A stretch of 64,000 nucleotides of DNA from Streptomyces fagopyri. Lineage in GTDB: Bacteria; Actinomycetota; Actinomycetes; Streptomycetales; Streptomycetaceae. A program made the translations under genes and the position numbers. The notes under the pieces are model-generated. The model was not told where the DNA came from and did no database searches. It was given only the letters and a program-made list of their open reading frames with translations. Of this stretch, positions 61,768 to 64,000 are shown piece after piece; position 1 is the first letter of the stretch; each line of letters opens with the position of its first letter. The DNA lies in NCBI RefSeq assembly GCF_009498275.1, contig NZ_CP045643.1, forward strand, positions 1,364,001-1,428,000, read 5' to 3'.

Positions 61768-62982
61768 ATGGCGTACCGGTTCAACGAGAACGACCAGTTC
61801 GACTACGAGATCCTCACCGCGCTGGGCTCCGCCTGGCGGCACGGTGCGGACGTGGGCGAGGTGCTGGCGACCGCGGCCGGCGTGACGGACGCCAGTGGGG
61901 AGACCTGGTTCTGGACCTGGGCCGCGCTCGGCCGCCGGGTCCGGGAGCAGGGCGAGAGGAGCGCGGCCCGTGGGCGCTCGGCCACCGCCCGGGACGCGTT
62001 CCTGCGGGCCGCCGGATACTTCGGCCTGGCGCTCGTGGGTGTCGAGGCGTGCGACGACCCTCGGACACGGCTGCGCGAGGTGTTCGGGGAGCACCGCGAC
62101 TGCTTCGACCGGTTCGCGCGGGCATGGGACCCTCCGGCCGAGCGGGTCGCGATCCCGTACGAGGGGAGGACGCTGCCGGGCTACCTGGTGAGCCCGGCCG
62201 ACCGTCCGGACCCGCTGCCGACGGTCATCGTCAACAACGGCGGCGACGGCACGATCAGCACCGCCTGGACGCATCTCGGCGCACCCGCGGTGGCCCGGGG
62301 GCACCGCGCGCTGTTGTTCGACGGGCCCGGTCAGCAGTCCATGCTGTTCGACCACGGGGTGACGTTCCGTCCGGACTGGGAGAAGGTCGTCACGCCGATC
62401 GTCGACCACCTGTCCGCGCGGTCCGACGTCGACACCGATCGCATCGCGCTCGCCGGCGTCGGCCAGGCCGGATACTGGGTTCCGCGCGCGCTCGCGTTCG
62501 AGCACCGGATCGCCGCCGCGGTCGCCGATCCGGGTGTCGTCGACGTCTCGGAGAGCTGGTGGCACCACCTCGGCCCGGAGTTGCGCGCCTTGTGGGACTC
62601 CGGGGACCGCGACACGTTCGACCGCGTCGTGCGCGAGGCTCTGGACGCGGACCCGGCGCTCGCCGCGACGTGGCGCCGGCGGGCCCGGCCGTACGCGGTC
62701 GACTCGCCGTACGACCTGCTGGCCGAGGTCGCCCGGTACGACGTGACCCCGGTGGCCGGACGGATCACCACCCCGCTGCTGATCACCGTCCCGGACGGGG
62801 AGCACCTCTGGCCCGGCGCGTCGCGGCGGCTCTACGACGCGCTGCCGGGCCCGAAGGCGCTGGTCTGCTTCACCGAGGCCGAGGGCGCCCATCTGCACTG
62901 CGAGCCGATGGGCCGCGCGCTGTTCGAACAGCGTGTCTTCGACTGGCTGGACGCGCACCTGGCACCCGGACCGGCGGACTGA
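61768..62982 (+). CDS. Alpha/beta hydrolase with Gly at nucleophile position
   Basis: The 404-residue protein starts behind CGGGAG. An N-terminal helical lid of about 130 residues is followed by an alpha/beta hydrolase fold like acyl-aminoacyl peptidases and pseudooxynicotine hydrolases: LPTVIVNNGGDGTISTAW (oxyanion region, about 151), then GVGQAGYWVPRAL at 230-242. The usual nucleophile elbow is GVSQAG; here codon 232 is GGC (Gly) where Ser (AGC) is expected. The C-terminal Asp (VPDGEHLWPG) and His (EGAHLHCE) are present. The protein may be inactive or use another nucleophile. It is not secreted. It converges on the chitinase gene. Confidence 0.83.
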   Translation: MAYRFNENDQFDYEILTALGSAWRHGADVGEVLATAAGVTDASGETWFWTWAALGRRVREQGERSAARGRSATARDAFLRAAGYFGLALVGVEACDDPRTRLREVFGEHRDCFDRFARAWDPPAERVAIPYEGRTLPGYLVSPADRPDPLPTVIVNNGGDGTISTAWTHLGAPAVARGHRALLFDGPGQQSMLFDHGVTFRPDWEKVVTPIVDHLSARSDVDTDRIALAGVGQAGYWVPRALAFEHRIAAAVADPGVVDVSESWWHHLGPELRALWDSGDRDTFDRVVREALDADPALAATWRRRARPYAVDSPYDLLAEVARYDVTPVAGRITTPLLITVPDGEHLWPGASRRLYDALPGPKALVCFTEAEGAHLHCEPMGRALFEQRVFDWLDAHLAPGPAD

Positions 62983-63079
62983 TCCGTCCCGCGGGCCGCG
63001 GACTCGGGCCGGGGACGCGGGGACCAACGGCCGCCGCCGACGGACGTACGGCGCAGCGCGCAGCGCGCAGCGGGGCGGG

Positions 63080-63114
63080 GCGGGGTTCCCGGGAGCTGCC
63101 TCCGGGAACCCCGC
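63080..63114. terminator. Bidirectional terminator hairpin
   Basis: A perfect 13-bp stem GCGGGGTTCCCGG/CCGGGAACCCCGC (63080-63092 and 63102-63114) with a 9-base loop lies between the convergent hydrolase and chitinase genes. Confidence 0.88.
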
Positions 63115-63135
63115 ACCACCGTTTCCGTCAGAACC

Positions 63136-64000
63136 TCAGCAGGCGCCCTCGTCCTGCCAGACGCCCCAGTCGGACGCGACCGGAGTCTCGTTCTGGGTCC
63201 ACCACTTGGCCTTCCAGTTGTGCTTGTTGTACGACACCTCGTTGCCGGCCGTGTAGACGGCGGTCGAGCTCCAGGCCGTCTTGCACCCCGTCCCCGGGGG
63301 CGTCGGAGTCGGCGTGGGAGTCGAGGTGGGCGGTGTCACGCCGGCGAACCGCACCGAATACCTGGCGAAGTCCCAGGAGTTCTGCGCGACACTGGAGCAA
63401 GTACCCGAGGTGCGGCCGCCGTTGTCGGCCGGGGTGCACTGCCGGTCGCGGTTGAGGGACCAGAACGTGAAGCGGTCCATGTGGTGCCCGGTGGCGTAGT
63501 CGAGCACGGTCTGGAAGTCGGCCTGGCTGAAGTACTCGCCGGTGTCGCTGCGCCCGTTCATCCCGGAGAAGCCCTCGTGGGCGTAGGCGGTCGCCTGGTC
63601 CCAGCCGAAGGTGGACTGCAGGATCTGGTTGAAGTTGGTGAGCGCGCCGGTCTGCGAGGCCGCGCCGTTGAACCCGCCGTCGAACGGCATGATGGAGAAG
63701 TTGTTCGGGGTGAACCCCTGCGACTTGGCCTCCAGCAGCATCTGCTTGCCGAACCAGCCGGTACCGTCCGCCGTGCCCGCGGTGGTGACGGAGACGTACA
63801 GGCCGGGGTTGTTCTGCTGGAGGATCTTGGCGGCGCCGATCTCGTTCCTGATGGCCGCGGTGTTCTCGTACTCCGGCTCCTCCAGGTCGAAGTCGATGGC
63901 GTGCAGTCCGTACTTGGTGATGACCTGCTGGTACGCCGCCGCCGTGGCGGTCGGGTCCGAGCACGCCTGGCCGAGCTTCGTGCCGCCGTACCCGCCGATG
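63136..64000 (-). CDS. GH18 chitinase, C-terminal part with chitin-binding module
   Basis: The 5' end lies outside the window. About 287 residues are visible. The catalytic barrel signature HAIDFDLEEPE (DxxDxDxE type) appears near the right edge, followed by GLYVSVTTAGTADGTGWFGK and NFSIMPFDGG, typical of Streptomyces GH18 chitinases that cut chitin in the extracellular space. A Pro/Thr linker (TPPTSTPTPTPTPPGTG) leads to a C-terminal carbohydrate-binding module of the CBM5/12 type with the aromatic pattern AVYTAGNEVSYNKHNWKAKW and flanking cysteines. The catalytic Asp and Glu are present. Secretion is certain in principle but the signal peptide is not in view. Confidence 0.92.
   Translation of the reverse strand, partial: IGGYGGTKLGQACSDPTATAAAYQQVITKYGLHAIDFDLEEPEYENTAAIRNEIGAAKILQQNNPGLYVSVTTAGTADGTGWFGKQMLLEAKSQGFTPNNFSIMPFDGGFNGAASQTGALTNFNQILQSTFGWDQATAYAHEGFSGMNGRSDTGEYFSQADFQTVLDYATGHHMDRFTFWSLNRDRQCTPADNGGRTSGTCSSVAQNSWDFARYSVRFAGVTPPTSTPTPTPTPPGTGCKTAWSSTAVYTAGNEVSYNKHNWKAKWWTQNETPVASDWGVWQDEGAC

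Overview
The window is high-GC actinobacterial DNA, most likely from a Streptomyces chromosome. The evidence is strong G/C third-position bias, many GTG starts with 4-base GTGA/ATGA stop-start overlaps, a group 1h (actinobacterial) [NiFe]-hydrogenase, several SpoIIE/PP2C switch phosphatases, a CGNR regulator, FUSC and PIG-L proteins, and a secreted GH18 chitinase. No rRNA, tRNA or CRISPR array was seen.

Bases 1-8658 (minus strand) are one hydrogenase operon read right to left: small subunit, large subunit, NifU-like protein, DUF5947-like protein, DUF6084-like protein, a large uncharacterised protein, maturation protease, a 34-residue membrane peptide, HypA, HypB and the start of HypF, which runs off the left edge. 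Most junctions overlap by 4 bases. A 33-base interrupted palindrome lies in the presumed leader of the small-subunit gene.

Bases 9242-24938 are the most unusual part. A divergent small GTPase and a Crp/Fnr-type regulator precede a tightly packed operon. It encodes a two-helix membrane protein with a long coiled-coil tail, a MotB/ZorB-like single-span protein, a dynamin-like GTPase, an Hsp70/actin-fold ATPase, two proteins of unknown function, and a membrane-anchored coiled-coil protein with a degenerate PP2C-like domain. The dynamin, Hsp70 and following protein resemble the SrfC/SrfB/SrfA set in size and type. The whole looks like an energised membrane stress, conflict or defence machine. That is inference from protein architecture and needs profile searches.

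Bases 25029-29650 hold a secreted PASTA protein, dihydrolipoyl dehydrogenase, an XRE regulator, a 168-base MITE-like element and a decayed IS3-family insertion sequence. Bases 29769-32794 carry a possible peptide-maturation module: a 70-residue precursor-like peptide, an M50-type membrane zinc protease and a secreted protein.

Bases 33883-46336 are accessory genes: a secreted basic/acidic repeat protein, an XRE - ECF sigma - unknown operon facing a second regulator, an AhpD-like protein plus metallo-beta-lactamase-fold protein sharing CTAATGG operator motifs with a CGNR regulator, a lipoprotein, a PIG-L deacetylase and a secreted alpha/beta hydrolase.

Bases 46537-64000 hold a DUF1345-like membrane protein, three SpoIIE-type phosphatases (two of them large paralogous sensors), an M1 metallopeptidase, a secreted amidase, a FUSC transporter, an alpha/beta hydrolase with an altered nucleophile and the 3' part of a chitinase. 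Most of the intergenic gaps here carry short tandem repeats of 7 or 8 bases.
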